Below, in pieces: positions 24,177 to 31,291 of a stretch of DNA of 64,000 bases. The DNA lies in the NCBI RefSeq assembly GCF_009660225.1, contig NZ_CP045920.1, positions 124,001 through 188,000 of the forward strand. The letters are read 5' to 3'. Source of the DNA: Pseudactinotalea sp. HY158 (GTDB taxonomy: Bacteria > Actinomycetota > Actinomycetes > Actinomycetales > Beutenbergiaceae). The notes under the pieces were generated by a model. The model searched no databases, was not told the DNA's origin, and saw only the letters and a program-made list of their open reading frames with translations. Every line of letters starts with the position of its first letter. The first letter of the stretch is position 1. Made by a program: the position numbers and the translations under genes.

Positions 24177-25085
24177 CCGCGCCACGACCTCCGTGGCGAT
24201 GAGCTCGAGGTGGTCGAGGTCGGCGAGGTCGAGCACCTGCAGGTACATCCGCTCGGTGCCCGCCGCGCGCAGCCGGCCGAGCCGCTCGATCGCCTCGGCC
24301 GGGGTGCCGGCGATCCCGTTCTCGCGCAGTTCGCCCGGCTCCCGGCCGATGGCCTCGGCGCGGCGCGTGAACTCGGCCTCGTCGGCGCCCACGCACACGA
24401 CGAACGCGCTCGAATAGGTGAGTTCGGCCGGGTCGCGCGCGATCTCCTCACACGCCGAGCGCACCCGCGCGTAGAGCCGGGGTACGTCGTCCTCACTCGC
24501 GAACGGCGTGTTGAACTCCGAGGCGAAGCGGGCCGCGAGCGCCGGGGTGCGCTTGGCGCCGTGGCCGCCGACGATGATCGGCACGCTCCGGGTCGGCTTG
24601 GGCAGGGCGGGGGAGTCGACGAGCTCATAGTGCTCGCCCGCGTAGTCGAAGCGCCCGCCCACCGGCGTGTTCCACAGGCCCGTGAGCACCTCGAGTTGCT
24701 CGGTCAGCAGGCCGAACCGGCGCGCCGGGAACGGGATCCCGTAGGCCGCGTGCTCCTCGGCGTACCACCCGGCCCCGAGCCCGAGCTCGATGCGCCCGCC
24801 GGACATGTCGTCGACCTGGGCCACCTGGATGGCGAGCACGCCGGGGTGGCGGAACGTCGCGGACGCGACGAGGGTGCCGAGCGTGATCCGCTCGGTCTCC
24901 CGGGCGAGGCCCGCGAGCGTGGTCCAGGCGTCGGTCGGGCCGGGGAGCCCGTCGGTGCCCATCCCCAGATAGTGGTCCGACCGGAAGAAGCCCTCGAAGC
25001 CGAGCCGCTCGCTCGCTCGGGCCACGGTGAGCAGGTCGTCGTAGCGGGCGCCCTGCTGCGGTTCGGTGAAGATGCGAAAGTCCAT
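24171..25085 (-). CDS. LLM-class F420-dependent oxidoreductase
   Basis: A luciferase-like monooxygenase TIM barrel that probably uses F420 or FMN. Landmarks: MDFRIFTEPQQGARYDDL, ERLGFEGFFRSDHYLGMGTD, ERITLGTLVASATFRHPGVL, GRIELGLGAGWYAEEHAAYG, VPIIVGGHGAKRTPALAARF. It resembles the TIGR03621 subgroup. ATG 25085 begins at the conserved first strand; a start 11 codons upstream is less likely. 304 residues. Divergent from a second LLM gene 58 bp away. Confidence 0.88.
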   Translation of the reverse strand: MDFRIFTEPQQGARYDDLLTVARASERLGFEGFFRSDHYLGMGTDGLPGPTDAWTTLAGLARETERITLGTLVASATFRHPGVLAIQVAQVDDMSGGRIELGLGAGWYAEEHAAYGIPFPARRFGLLTEQLEVLTGLWNTPVGGRFDYAGEHYELVDSPALPKPTRSVPIIVGGHGAKRTPALAARFASEFNTPFASEDDVPRLYARVRSACEEIARDPAELTYSSAFVVCVGADEAEFTRRAEAIGREPGELRENGIAGTPAEAIERLGRLRAAGTERMYLQVLDLADLDHLELIATEVVARL

Positions 25086-25143
25086 GCCACCAGCCTGGCG
25101 CATCCGCCCTGCGGGCACGAATCGGATCGGTCAGGATGGGTGG

Positions 25144-26178
25144 ATGAAGATCGGATTCCACACCGGCTACTGGTCCGCCGGGCCGCCCCCGGGGGCCGCC
25201 GAGGCGGTCGCCCGCGCCGACGCCCTCGGATTCGACTCCGTCTGGACCGCGGAGGCCTACGGCTCCGACGCCCTCACCCCGCTCGCGTGGTGGGGCGCCC
25301 GCACGTCCACCGCGTTGCTCGGGACCGGCATCGCCCAGCTCGACGCGCGCACGCCGGCCGCCACGGCGATGGCCGCCCTCACGCTCGACCACCTGAGCGG
25401 CGGCCGCTTCATCCTCGGCCTGGGCGTCTCCGGCCCGCAGGTGGTCGAGGGCTGGTACGGACGCCCGTACGCCCGGCCCCTGGCCCGCACGCGCGAGTAT
25501 GTCGAGATCGTGCGCTCCGTGCTCGCCCGGAGCGGTCCACTCACCGCGCCCGGGCCGCACTATCCGCTCCCACTGCCTGAGGACGACGGCGGGTCGGGTC
25601 GGGGCAAGGCGCTCACCTCGACGGTTCATCCGTTGCGCGCGGACCTGCCCATCCACCTCGCGGCGCAGGGCCCGCGGAACGTCGCCCTCGCCGCCGAGAT
25701 CGCCGACGGCTGGCTGCCCGCCTTCTTCACCCCGAGTCGGGACTCCCAGGCCCGTGAACACCTGGCGGCCGGGTTCGACCGGCGCTCCCCGGAGCGCAGC
25801 CCGGCCTCCGCCTTCGAGGTGAGCGCGATCGTGCCGGTCGCGCTCGGGGCCGACGTCGAGCAGGCGGCCCGGCTCCTCGCCCCCCACGTCGCCCTCTACG
25901 TGGGGGGCATGGGCTCGAGCGAGGCGAACTTCCACCGCGAGGCGATCGCCCGCGCCGGCTGGGCGGAGGCCTGCGAGGAGATAGCGGAGCTCTATCCGCG
26001 CGACCGGCGCGCGGCGGCCGCGGCGGTGCCCACCGAGCTCGTGCTCGACCTCGCGCTCGCCGGCTCACCCGCCGAGATCCGCGAGCAGGCGCGGCGCTGG
26101 GAGGCGACCTGCGTGACCCGGCTCATCGTGCAGACCGACCCGCGCGCCCTGCCTGCCCTCGCCGAGGCGCTGCTCTGA
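25144..26178 (+). CDS. LLM-class F420-dependent oxidoreductase
   Basis: A second luciferase-like TIM barrel, distinct from its divergent neighbour. It opens MKIGFHTGYWSAGPP, continues RADALGFDSVWTAEAYGSDA and LTLDHLSGGRFILGLGVSGP, then QVVEGWYGRPYARPLARTRE and LPIHLAAQGPRNVALAAEIA. That pattern fits the F420-dependent glucose-6-phosphate dehydrogenase/methylene-H4MPT reductase-like branch. 344 residues. ATG 25144 starts at the first beta strand. Substrate unknown. Confidence 0.88.
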   Translation: MKIGFHTGYWSAGPPPGAAEAVARADALGFDSVWTAEAYGSDALTPLAWWGARTSTALLGTGIAQLDARTPAATAMAALTLDHLSGGRFILGLGVSGPQVVEGWYGRPYARPLARTREYVEIVRSVLARSGPLTAPGPHYPLPLPEDDGGSGRGKALTSTVHPLRADLPIHLAAQGPRNVALAAEIADGWLPAFFTPSRDSQAREHLAAGFDRRSPERSPASAFEVSAIVPVALGADVEQAARLLAPHVALYVGGMGSSEANFHREAIARAGWAEACEEIAELYPRDRRAAAAAVPTELVLDLALAGSPAEIREQARRWEATCVTRLIVQTDPRALPALAEALL

Positions 26179-26209
26179 TCGGCCTTCCGACCGGCCGTGG
26201 GCAGGGGAA

Positions 26210-26267
26210 CGCCCGTGGGGTCCTGGATCAGGCCGCCGCACTGGACTGGGTGCGGCCCCCACGGGCG
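26210..26267. terminator. Strong stem-loop after the LLM gene
   Basis: CGCCCGTGGGG (26210-26220) pairs perfectly with CCCCACGGGCG (26257-26267), with a small inner stem (CCGCA/TGCGG). Likely terminator for the upstream plus-strand gene; it could equally end the minus-strand transcript described next. Confidence 0.6.
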
Positions 26268-26269
26268 CC

Positions 26270-26400
26270 GATGACTGCTGGAATTCGCTGAGCGAATGCC
26301 GGCATCCGACTCAGCGGACAGTCACCTCACATGTCCCACGTTCGATCACTGCTGGGATCACCTCCTTCCTTGCGTACGCATACGCTACGTCGCCGCCCGC
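26270..26400 (-). ncRNA. Structured leader or small RNA with extended Shine-Dalgarno (candidate)
   Basis: On the minus strand AAGGAGGTGATCC (26367-26355) is the complete complement of the 16S rRNA 3' end, an unusually perfect ribosome site. It could serve a 12-codon frame (GTG 26349 to TGA 26311, MIERGTCEVTVR), though the 11-nt gap is long. Downstream is a stem-loop with arms CGCTGAG/CTCAGCG enclosed by GACTG/CAGTC. No larger gene follows before the convergent LLM gene. Either a leader-type small transcript or, on the plus strand, an anti-SD-bearing RNA. Confidence 0.35.
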
Positions 26401-26431
26401 GCTCGCGCCAGGGATTAAACCGCGGTCGTCC

Positions 26432-27112
26432 TCAGGAGATTCCGGCGGGTCGGGCGCCGGCCGGGTGGATGACCACGCAGCAGCGCCCGGGGCGCGGGGC
26501 GAGCTCGGCGCGGTCCGGATCGGACCCGGCCCCGGACAGCAGGCCCCGGATGAGGGCGTGGTTCATCCCGCACACGAGCTCGCTCTGGTGTTGGGCGATG
26601 GCGTGGAACGGGCAGTTGCGCAGCGTGATGTCGCCGGACTCCGAGACCGCGGGCTCGAAGCCGAGGCCGGTGAGGGCGTCCAGGAGGTCCGCGCCGCCGT
26701 CGGCGCTGCGCGTGCCCTCGGCGGCGGCGGCGCGGGCGAGGGCAGCGGAGACCTCGCCGGTCTCGTCGGCGGCCGCGGCGCCCGCGAGCAGGCGCGCCAG
26801 CAGGGCGTAGTTGCGCGGGGGGACGCTCGCCGCGACCTCGCGTTCGGCGCGGGCGTAGAGCTTGGCCGGCCGGCCGGCTCCCGGGCCGGTGCGTCCCTCT
26901 CGGCGCGCATAGCTCACGTCGAGGAGGCCGGCGCCGGCGAGCTTGTCGAGGTGATAGGCGGCGAGGGTGCGGCCGATCTCGACGGCGGTGGCGGCCTCGT
27001 CCCGGCCGACCGGGGCGTCCTGTGCCACGACGAAGTCGTAGAGGCGCCGGCGCAGCGGGTCGGCCAGCGAACTGAGCTCGGCCAGGGCGGTGCGGGAGGT
27101 GTGCGAACTCAT
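26432..27112 (-). CDS. HTH transcriptional regulator (ArsR-like)
   Basis: The N-terminal winged helix (LSSLADPLRRRLYDFVVAQD, VGRDEAATAVEIGRTLAAYH, LDKLAGAGLLDV) is ArsR-like. The C-terminal part has CPFHAIAQHQSELVCGMNHA and RCCVVIHP, a Cys/His pattern seen in regulators that bind a metal or Fe-S cluster. 226 residues. It is divergent from the DoxX-folE pair with 91 bp between, and an inverted repeat in that gap overlaps the likely -10, so it probably represses that operon. The ligand is unknown. Confidence 0.82.
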   Translation of the reverse strand: MSSHTSRTALAELSSLADPLRRRLYDFVVAQDAPVGRDEAATAVEIGRTLAAYHLDKLAGAGLLDVSYARREGRTGPGAGRPAKLYARAEREVAASVPPRNYALLARLLAGAAAADETGEVSAALARAAAAEGTRSADGGADLLDALTGLGFEPAVSESGDITLRNCPFHAIAQHQSELVCGMNHALIRGLLSGAGSDPDRAELAPRPGRCCVVIHPAGARPAGIS

Positions 27113-27137
27113 GCCACGAGTCTAGCAACAGCGGATC

Positions 27138-27191
27138 TTGACAAACAGGGGTCGGGGTGAGCAATCTAAGAACAAGACAATTGTTCGTTAG
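27138..27191 (+). promoter_or_regulatory. Promoter and operator of the DoxX-folE operon
   Basis: TTGACA at 27138-27143 is a consensus -35. About 17-18 bp on lies CAATCT/TAAGAA, overlapping the inverted repeat GAACAA-N5-TTGTTC (27170-27186), flanked by CTAA and TTAG. Position over the -10/start region fits repression by the divergent HTH gene. Confidence 0.55.
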
Positions 27192-27203
27192 AAGGAGTCG
27201 GAG

Positions 27204-27788
27204 ATGACCGAGTCAGCGTCGCGAGTGTCGAGCGCATCGAGCCGATCGAGTGAATCGCGCACATCGAGTGGACTGAGTGGACCGAGTGGGCCGGACGGCT
27301 CGAGTGGGCCGGACGGCGCGGGAGGGTCGGGCGGATCGGGCGGATCGGGCGGATCGAGCACGGTCGATCGGGTGGGCTTCGGGCAGCGACTCCGCCGCGA
27401 GCCCGCGTTCTCCGCCTACTGGCTCCTGCGGGTCGGGTTCGTGGTCCTGCCGATGTGGATGGGGATCGACAAGTTCATCGACGGCCTCACGTTCTGGCCG
27501 GACTACCTGGCGCCGTGGATCGTGGGGATCATCCCGTTCTCGGCGGCGACGGCGATGATGGTGGTCGGCGTGGTCGAGATCCTCGCGGGCGTCGCGATCG
27601 CGATCAAGCCGCGGTATGCGAGCTATGTGGTGGCGCTGTGGCTGGCCGGGATCGTGATCAATCTGCTCACCTACTCGGGCTTCTACGACGTGGCGTTGCG
27701 CGACGTCGGCCTGCTCGTCGCGGCGTTTGCGCTCGCGCGGCTCGCCGCCGCCTACGACCGGCCGTGGGGCGGGGTGGTCGCGCGATGA
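27204..27788 (+). CDS. DoxX-like membrane protein with disordered Ser/Gly-rich N-terminus
   Basis: Four hydrophobic helices from about residue 70 on (YWLLRVGFVVLPMWMGIDKF, TAMMVVGVVEILAGVAIAI, SYVVALWLAGIVINLLTYSG, VGLLVAAFALARLAAAY) give a DoxX/SURF4-like topology. The first 55 residues are nearly all Ser, Gly, Pro, Asp and Arg (SGLSGPSGPDGSSGPDG, then GGSGG repeats). The ribosome site AGAAGGAG lies 7-10 nt before ATG 27204, so this odd tail is probably translated. 194 residues. The stop overlaps the folE ATG by 4 bp. Confidence 0.75.
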   Translation: MTESASRVSSASSRSSESRTSSGLSGPSGPDGSSGPDGAGGSGGSGGSGGSSTVDRVGFGQRLRREPAFSAYWLLRVGFVVLPMWMGIDKFIDGLTFWPDYLAPWIVGIIPFSAATAMMVVGVVEILAGVAIAIKPRYASYVVALWLAGIVINLLTYSGFYDVALRDVGLLVAAFALARLAAAYDRPWGGVVAR

Positions 27789-28387
27789 CCACGCTGGAGC
27801 TCGTGCCCGAGCGCGTCGCCTCCGAGCGGCCCGCCGCCGACCTGGACCGGGCCGAGTTCGCGGCCGCGGAGTTCCTGCGGGCGCTGGGGATCCGGCTCGA
27901 CCAGCCGCACCTGGCCGCCACGCCCGGGCGCATGGCCCGGGCGTGGGCCGAGCTGCTCACTCCCCGCCCCTTCGACCTGACCACCTTCCCGAACGACGAG
28001 GGCTACGACGAGATGGTCGTCGTGCGCGACGTGCCCGTGCGGTCGGTCTGTGAGCATCATCTGCTGCCGTTCACGGGCCGCGCCTGCGTGGGCTACCTCC
28101 CGGACGAGCGGATCGTCGGGCTCTCGAAGCTCGCCCGGGTGGTCGAGTACGTCGCCTGCCGCCCGCAGACGCAGGAGCGGCTGACCAAGCAGGTCGCCGA
28201 CTGGCTGCAGGAGCACCTGCATCCCCGGGCGGTCGGGGTGGTCGTCACCGCCGAGCATTCGTGCATGAGCCTGCGCGGGGCGCGGGCCACGGGGGCGGCC
28301 ACCGTGACGTCCGCGCTGCTGGGGCAACTCCGTGACGACCCGCGATCGCGCCAGGAGTTCCTCTCCCTCTCCGGCATCGCCGGCTGA
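27785..28387 (+). CDS. folE: GTP cyclohydrolase I
   Basis: Converts GTP to 7,8-dihydroneopterin triphosphate, the first step of tetrahydrofolate (and other pterin) synthesis. Zn/active-site signatures: RSVCEHHLLPFTGRACVGYL, VGLSKLARVVEYVACRPQTQ, ERLTKQVADWL, VVVTAEHSCMSLRG and ARATGAATVTSALLG. 200 residues, normal. ATG 27785 overlaps the upstream stop (ATGA), so translation is coupled. Its place behind a DoxX-like gene and a divergent regulator, rather than with other fol genes, suggests a conditional or second folE. Confidence 0.93.
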   Translation: MTTLELVPERVASERPAADLDRAEFAAAEFLRALGIRLDQPHLAATPGRMARAWAELLTPRPFDLTTFPNDEGYDEMVVVRDVPVRSVCEHHLLPFTGRACVGYLPDERIVGLSKLARVVEYVACRPQTQERLTKQVADWLQEHLHPRAVGVVVTAEHSCMSLRGARATGAATVTSALLGQLRDDPRSRQEFLSLSGIAG

Positions 28388-28434
28388 CCCGGCGATAGCT
28401 CCGGGTGGCGGAGTAACCGCCTGGAGAAACACGT

Positions 28435-28464
28435 CGGGCGCGCACGAGGGGAAGTGCGCGCCCG
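28435..28464 (+). terminator. Terminator hairpin after folE
   Basis: CGGGCGCGCAC pairs with GTGCGCGCCCG (11-bp stem, 8-nt loop). Two smaller stems follow (GATCGC/GCGATC; AAGGCCG/CGGCCTT). Confidence 0.65.
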
Positions 28465-28545
28465 AGCGGATCGCTGAGCGATCTAAGGCCGCTAGGGGGG
28501 ACGGCCTTGGGACCTGCTAAGTGCAGATCCTGGACCCAGTATGCA

Positions 28546-29109
28546 TCAGATCGCCAGCGCGGGCGACCCGATCCGGGAAGTTAATGTAACAAGTTCATCA
28601 AGAACCCCGGTGAGGTCGGCCGCGAGCCGGTCGGACGGCGCGAGCTCGCCGCCCGGGAAGTCCGTGAGGGTGTTCACGGCGACCTGGTTGCGCGTGGCGA
28701 ACATCGAGGCGTTCGCCACGATGCCGCGCCAATGCTCGACCGCGCGGATCCCCCCGGAGGCCCCGTAGCCGACGAAGGCCACGGTCTTGCCGGCCCACTC
28801 GGGGTAGAGCACGTCGAACGCGTTCTTCATTGCGGCCGATACCGAATGGTTGTATTCGGGCGCCACGAACACAAAGCCGTCGTAGGAATCGACCGCCGTG
28901 CTCCACTCCCGGGTGCGGGGGTTCTCGTACTCGCGATCGGCGGCGCCGGGGATCGTGGCCTCGTCGAGGAGCGAGAGCCCGAAGTCGGCGACCTCGAGCA
29001 CCTCGAAGGTCGCCTCGTCGCGGTCGGTGGCGTGGGCGGCGACCCAGGCGCCCACCTGGCTGCCCAGGCGTCCGGGACGGGTGCTGCCGACGATGATCGC
29101 GATCTTCAC
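28546..29109 (-). CDS. NADPH-dependent FMN reductase / quinone reductase
   Basis: A flavodoxin-fold reductase. The phosphate-binding loop IIVGSTRPGRLGSQVGAW opens the protein, and FVAPEYNHSVSAAMKNAFDV and TVAFVGYGASGGIRAVEHW form the flavin site. Such enzymes reduce FMN, quinones or azo dyes. 187 residues, full length. ATG 29109. Followed on the same strand by tag (which is upstream in transcription) with a 28-bp gap, so the two may be co-transcribed. Confidence 0.92.
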   Translation of the reverse strand: MKIAIIVGSTRPGRLGSQVGAWVAAHATDRDEATFEVLEVADFGLSLLDEATIPGAADREYENPRTREWSTAVDSYDGFVFVAPEYNHSVSAAMKNAFDVLYPEWAGKTVAFVGYGASGGIRAVEHWRGIVANASMFATRNQVAVNTLTDFPGGELAPSDRLAADLTGVLDELVTLTSRIGSPALAI

Positions 29110-29137
29110 GAATGAACCTCCACAGGTAGTTACGTTT

Positions 29138-29818
29138 TCAACAGTAGCTCCACTGTAGGGGGATCGGATCGCCGGGGGTGCGGGCTGTGAGGGGCCTCAC
29201 CGACCGGCCGTCGGACCGTGCCCGCGCCTCGGCCTCGGCGCGGGCGAGGCCGACCGGGCAGGTGGCCAGGTGGTCGTCCACGAGGCCGACGGCCTGCAGG
29301 GTCGCGTAGGCGGTCGTGGGCCCGAGGAACGTGAAGCCGCGGGACTTGAGATCGGCGGCGAGGGCCACCGAGTACGGGGTCCGGGACGGCACCTGCGCGT
29401 GCGTCTGCCACCGCACGAGGGTGCCGTCGTGGGCGTAGAACGCCCGATCGGGGGTGTGGGCGGCGAGCACGTCCCACAGCCGGGTGCCGCCCGCGTGCAG
29501 CTCCTCGAGGGCCCGCGCGTTCGTGATCGTCGCCCGGATCTTGCGCTCGTTGCGCACGAGCGAGGCGTCGGCGAGGAGGCGGGCGACGTCGTCCTCACCC
29601 ATCCGCGCGACGACGGCCGGATCGAAACCCGCGAACGCGAGGCGGAACGACTCCCGCTTGCGCAGGATCGTCAGCCACGACAGGCCGGACTGGAACGCCT
29701 CGAGGCTGAGGCGCTCGAGCAGCTCGCGCTCGTCGGCACCCGCCGGCGGTGGCACGGCCCATTCGTGGTCGTGGTAGCTCTCGTAGAGGGGATCACCGTC
29801 CCCGAAACACCTGGCCAT
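29138..29818 (-). CDS. tag: DNA-3-methyladenine glycosylase I
   Basis: Removes 3-methyladenine from alkylated DNA. The N-terminus MARCFGDGDPLYESYHDHEW matches Tag, including Zn ligands C4 and H16. The C-terminal ligands are in LVDDHLATCPVG (His-x3-Cys). Core motifs: ERELLERLSLEAFQSGLSWL followed by TILRKRESFR, RNERKIRATITNARA and SRGFTFLGPTTAYATLQAVG. 226 residues, slightly longer than E. coli Tag (187) because of a C-terminal tail. ATG 29818. It is divergent from nfo, so two DNA-repair genes sit side by side. Confidence 0.95.
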   Translation of the reverse strand: MARCFGDGDPLYESYHDHEWAVPPPAGADERELLERLSLEAFQSGLSWLTILRKRESFRLAFAGFDPAVVARMGEDDVARLLADASLVRNERKIRATITNARALEELHAGGTRLWDVLAAHTPDRAFYAHDGTLVRWQTHAQVPSRTPYSVALAADLKSRGFTFLGPTTAYATLQAVGLVDDHLATCPVGLARAEAEARARSDGRSVRPLTARTPGDPIPLQWSYC

Positions 29819-29903
29819 GACTCATGCTCGCACGCCTGGCTCCCGGCGCCGCCGGCCGGTACGTTGACCTGTGGATGGTCCAGCAGACTGTGGAGGAGAC
29901 GGC

Positions 29904-30704
29904 ATGCCTGAGTTCGGACTGGGTGCGCACGTGGATGCGGCCGACCCTATCGCCGGCGCCCGGGAGCGCGGGGCCGCGCACGTGCAGATCTTCCTGGGCG
30001 ACCCGAAGGGGTGGAAGGGGGCCGACGTGGCCTACCCGGGCGGGGCCGGGGCCCTCGCCGTGGCCGCGCGGGCGGCGCAGGTCGAGCTGTACGTGCACGC
30101 GCCCTACGTGCTCAACGTGGCGAGCACGAACAACCGGATCCGCATCCCGAGCCGGAAGCAGCTGCAGGTGCAGATCGATGCGGCCGCCGAGATCGGTGCG
30201 GCCGGGATCGTCGTCCACGGCGGGCACGTGCGGGCGGGCGAGGATCTCGCGGTCGGCTTCGACAACTGGCGAAAGTGCATCGACGGCCTCGACCAGCGCG
30301 TGCCCGTGCTCATCGAGAACACCGCCGGCGGCGACGGCGCAATGGCCCGGGGCCTCGAGCGGATCGCCCGACTCTGGGAGGCGATCGGCGCGGCCGACGG
30401 CGGTGATCGGGTGGGCTTCTGCCTCGACACCTGCCACGCGTGGGCCAGCGGCGAAGACCTGCCCGGCCTCGCGGAGCGGATCACCGCGATCACCGGCCGG
30501 ATCGACCTGCTCCACTGCAACGACTCCCGCGACGCGCAGGGCTCCGGGGCGGACCGGCACGCGGGCCTCGGCCACGGCACGATCCCGGAGGCCGACCTCG
30601 TGGCCGTCGTCGCCGAGGCCGGGGCGCCCGTCATGCTCGAGACCCCCGGCGGGGTCGACGAGCACCGGGCCGACATGGCCTGGCTGCGCAAGCGGCTCGG
30701 CTGA
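29904..30704 (+). CDS. nfo: Deoxyribonuclease IV (AP endonuclease)
   Basis: A three-zinc TIM-barrel enzyme that incises DNA at abasic sites. Signatures: LGAHVDAADPIAGARERG, VQIFLGDPKGWKG, LYVHAPYVLNVAS, AAGIVVHGGHV, VPVLIENTAGGDG, VGFCLDTCHAWASGED, LLHCNDSRDAQGSGADRHAG and VMLETPG. 266 residues. ATG 29904 follows a strong GGAGGAG site. It is divergent from tag, whose glycosylase product is this enzyme's substrate. Confidence 0.95.
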   Translation: MPEFGLGAHVDAADPIAGARERGAAHVQIFLGDPKGWKGADVAYPGGAGALAVAARAAQVELYVHAPYVLNVASTNNRIRIPSRKQLQVQIDAAAEIGAAGIVVHGGHVRAGEDLAVGFDNWRKCIDGLDQRVPVLIENTAGGDGAMARGLERIARLWEAIGAADGGDRVGFCLDTCHAWASGEDLPGLAERITAITGRIDLLHCNDSRDAQGSGADRHAGLGHGTIPEADLVAVVAEAGAPVMLETPGGVDEHRADMAWLRKRLG

Positions 30705-30734
30705 GGACGCCGCCCGAGCACCACATCGCGTAGT

Positions 30735-30773
30735 GGGGTCGATCGACCACCGTCAGGGTAGGTGATCGACCCC
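30735..30773 (+). terminator. Terminator hairpin after nfo
   Basis: GGGGTCGATC pairs with GATCGACCCC (10-bp stem, extended by inner pairs). Confidence 0.65.
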
Positions 30774-30822
30774 GCGGCCATCATGCCGTGCCCTGGCGGC
30801 ACAACTGCGGTACACCTGGGAG

Positions 30823-31233
30823 ATGGACCTCCCCGACGCGCTCGACTTCCTGCGCACCAACCACCGCGCCGTGCTCGCCACCCGGCGCCGCAGCGGCGAT
30901 CCCCAGCTCTCGCCGGTGCTCGCCGTCGCCGACGAGGCGGGCCGGGTGCTCGTGAGCACCCGGGAGACGGCGATGAAGACCCGCAATCTGCGGCGCGAGC
31001 CCCGCGCCTCCCTGCTCGTGCTGCCCGACGCCTTCTTCGGCGCCTGGGTCCAGCTCACCGGCCCGGTCGAGATCGTCTCGCTGCCGGAGGCCATGGACCT
31101 GCTCATCGACTACTACCGCCGCGCCAGCGGGGAGCACGAGAATTGGGACGACTACCGGGCGGCGATGATCGGCGAGCAGCGTTGCGTCGTCGTGCTCACC
31201 CCCGAACAGGCCGGTCCGACGGTGGCCGGCTGA
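30823..31233 (+). CDS. PPOX-class F420-dependent oxidoreductase
   Basis: A split-barrel flavin/F420-binding protein of 136 residues. It has the usual start (ALDFLRTNHRAVLATRRRSG) and continues DPQLSPVLAVADEAGRVLVS and TKTRNLRREP-like MKTRNLRREPRASLLVLPDA. Relatives bind F420 or FMN and reduce varied substrates, biliverdin among them. ATG 30823. Monocistronic, with terminators on both sides. Substrate unknown. Confidence 0.88.
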   Translation: MDLPDALDFLRTNHRAVLATRRRSGDPQLSPVLAVADEAGRVLVSTRETAMKTRNLRREPRASLLVLPDAFFGAWVQLTGPVEIVSLPEAMDLLIDYYRRASGEHENWDDYRAAMIGEQRCVVVLTPEQAGPTVAG

Positions 31234-31236
31234 TCG

Positions 31237-31276
31237 GCAGCGAGCGCCGGCCCACATCGGGACCGGCGCTCGCTGC
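31237..31276. terminator. Bidirectional terminator hairpin
   Basis: GCAGCGAGCGCCGG pairs perfectly with CCGGCGCTCGCTGC (14-bp stem, 12-nt loop), between convergent genes. Confidence 0.75.
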
Positions 31277-31291
31277 GGCATCCGGCCGAGG

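Noticed and set aside
26355-26367. Fragment of a 16S rRNA 3' end on the plus strand
   Set aside because: Only GGATCACCTCCTT matches; the bases before it are not helix 45 sequence, so this is not an rRNA gene fragment. It is better read as a Shine-Dalgarno on the minus strand.
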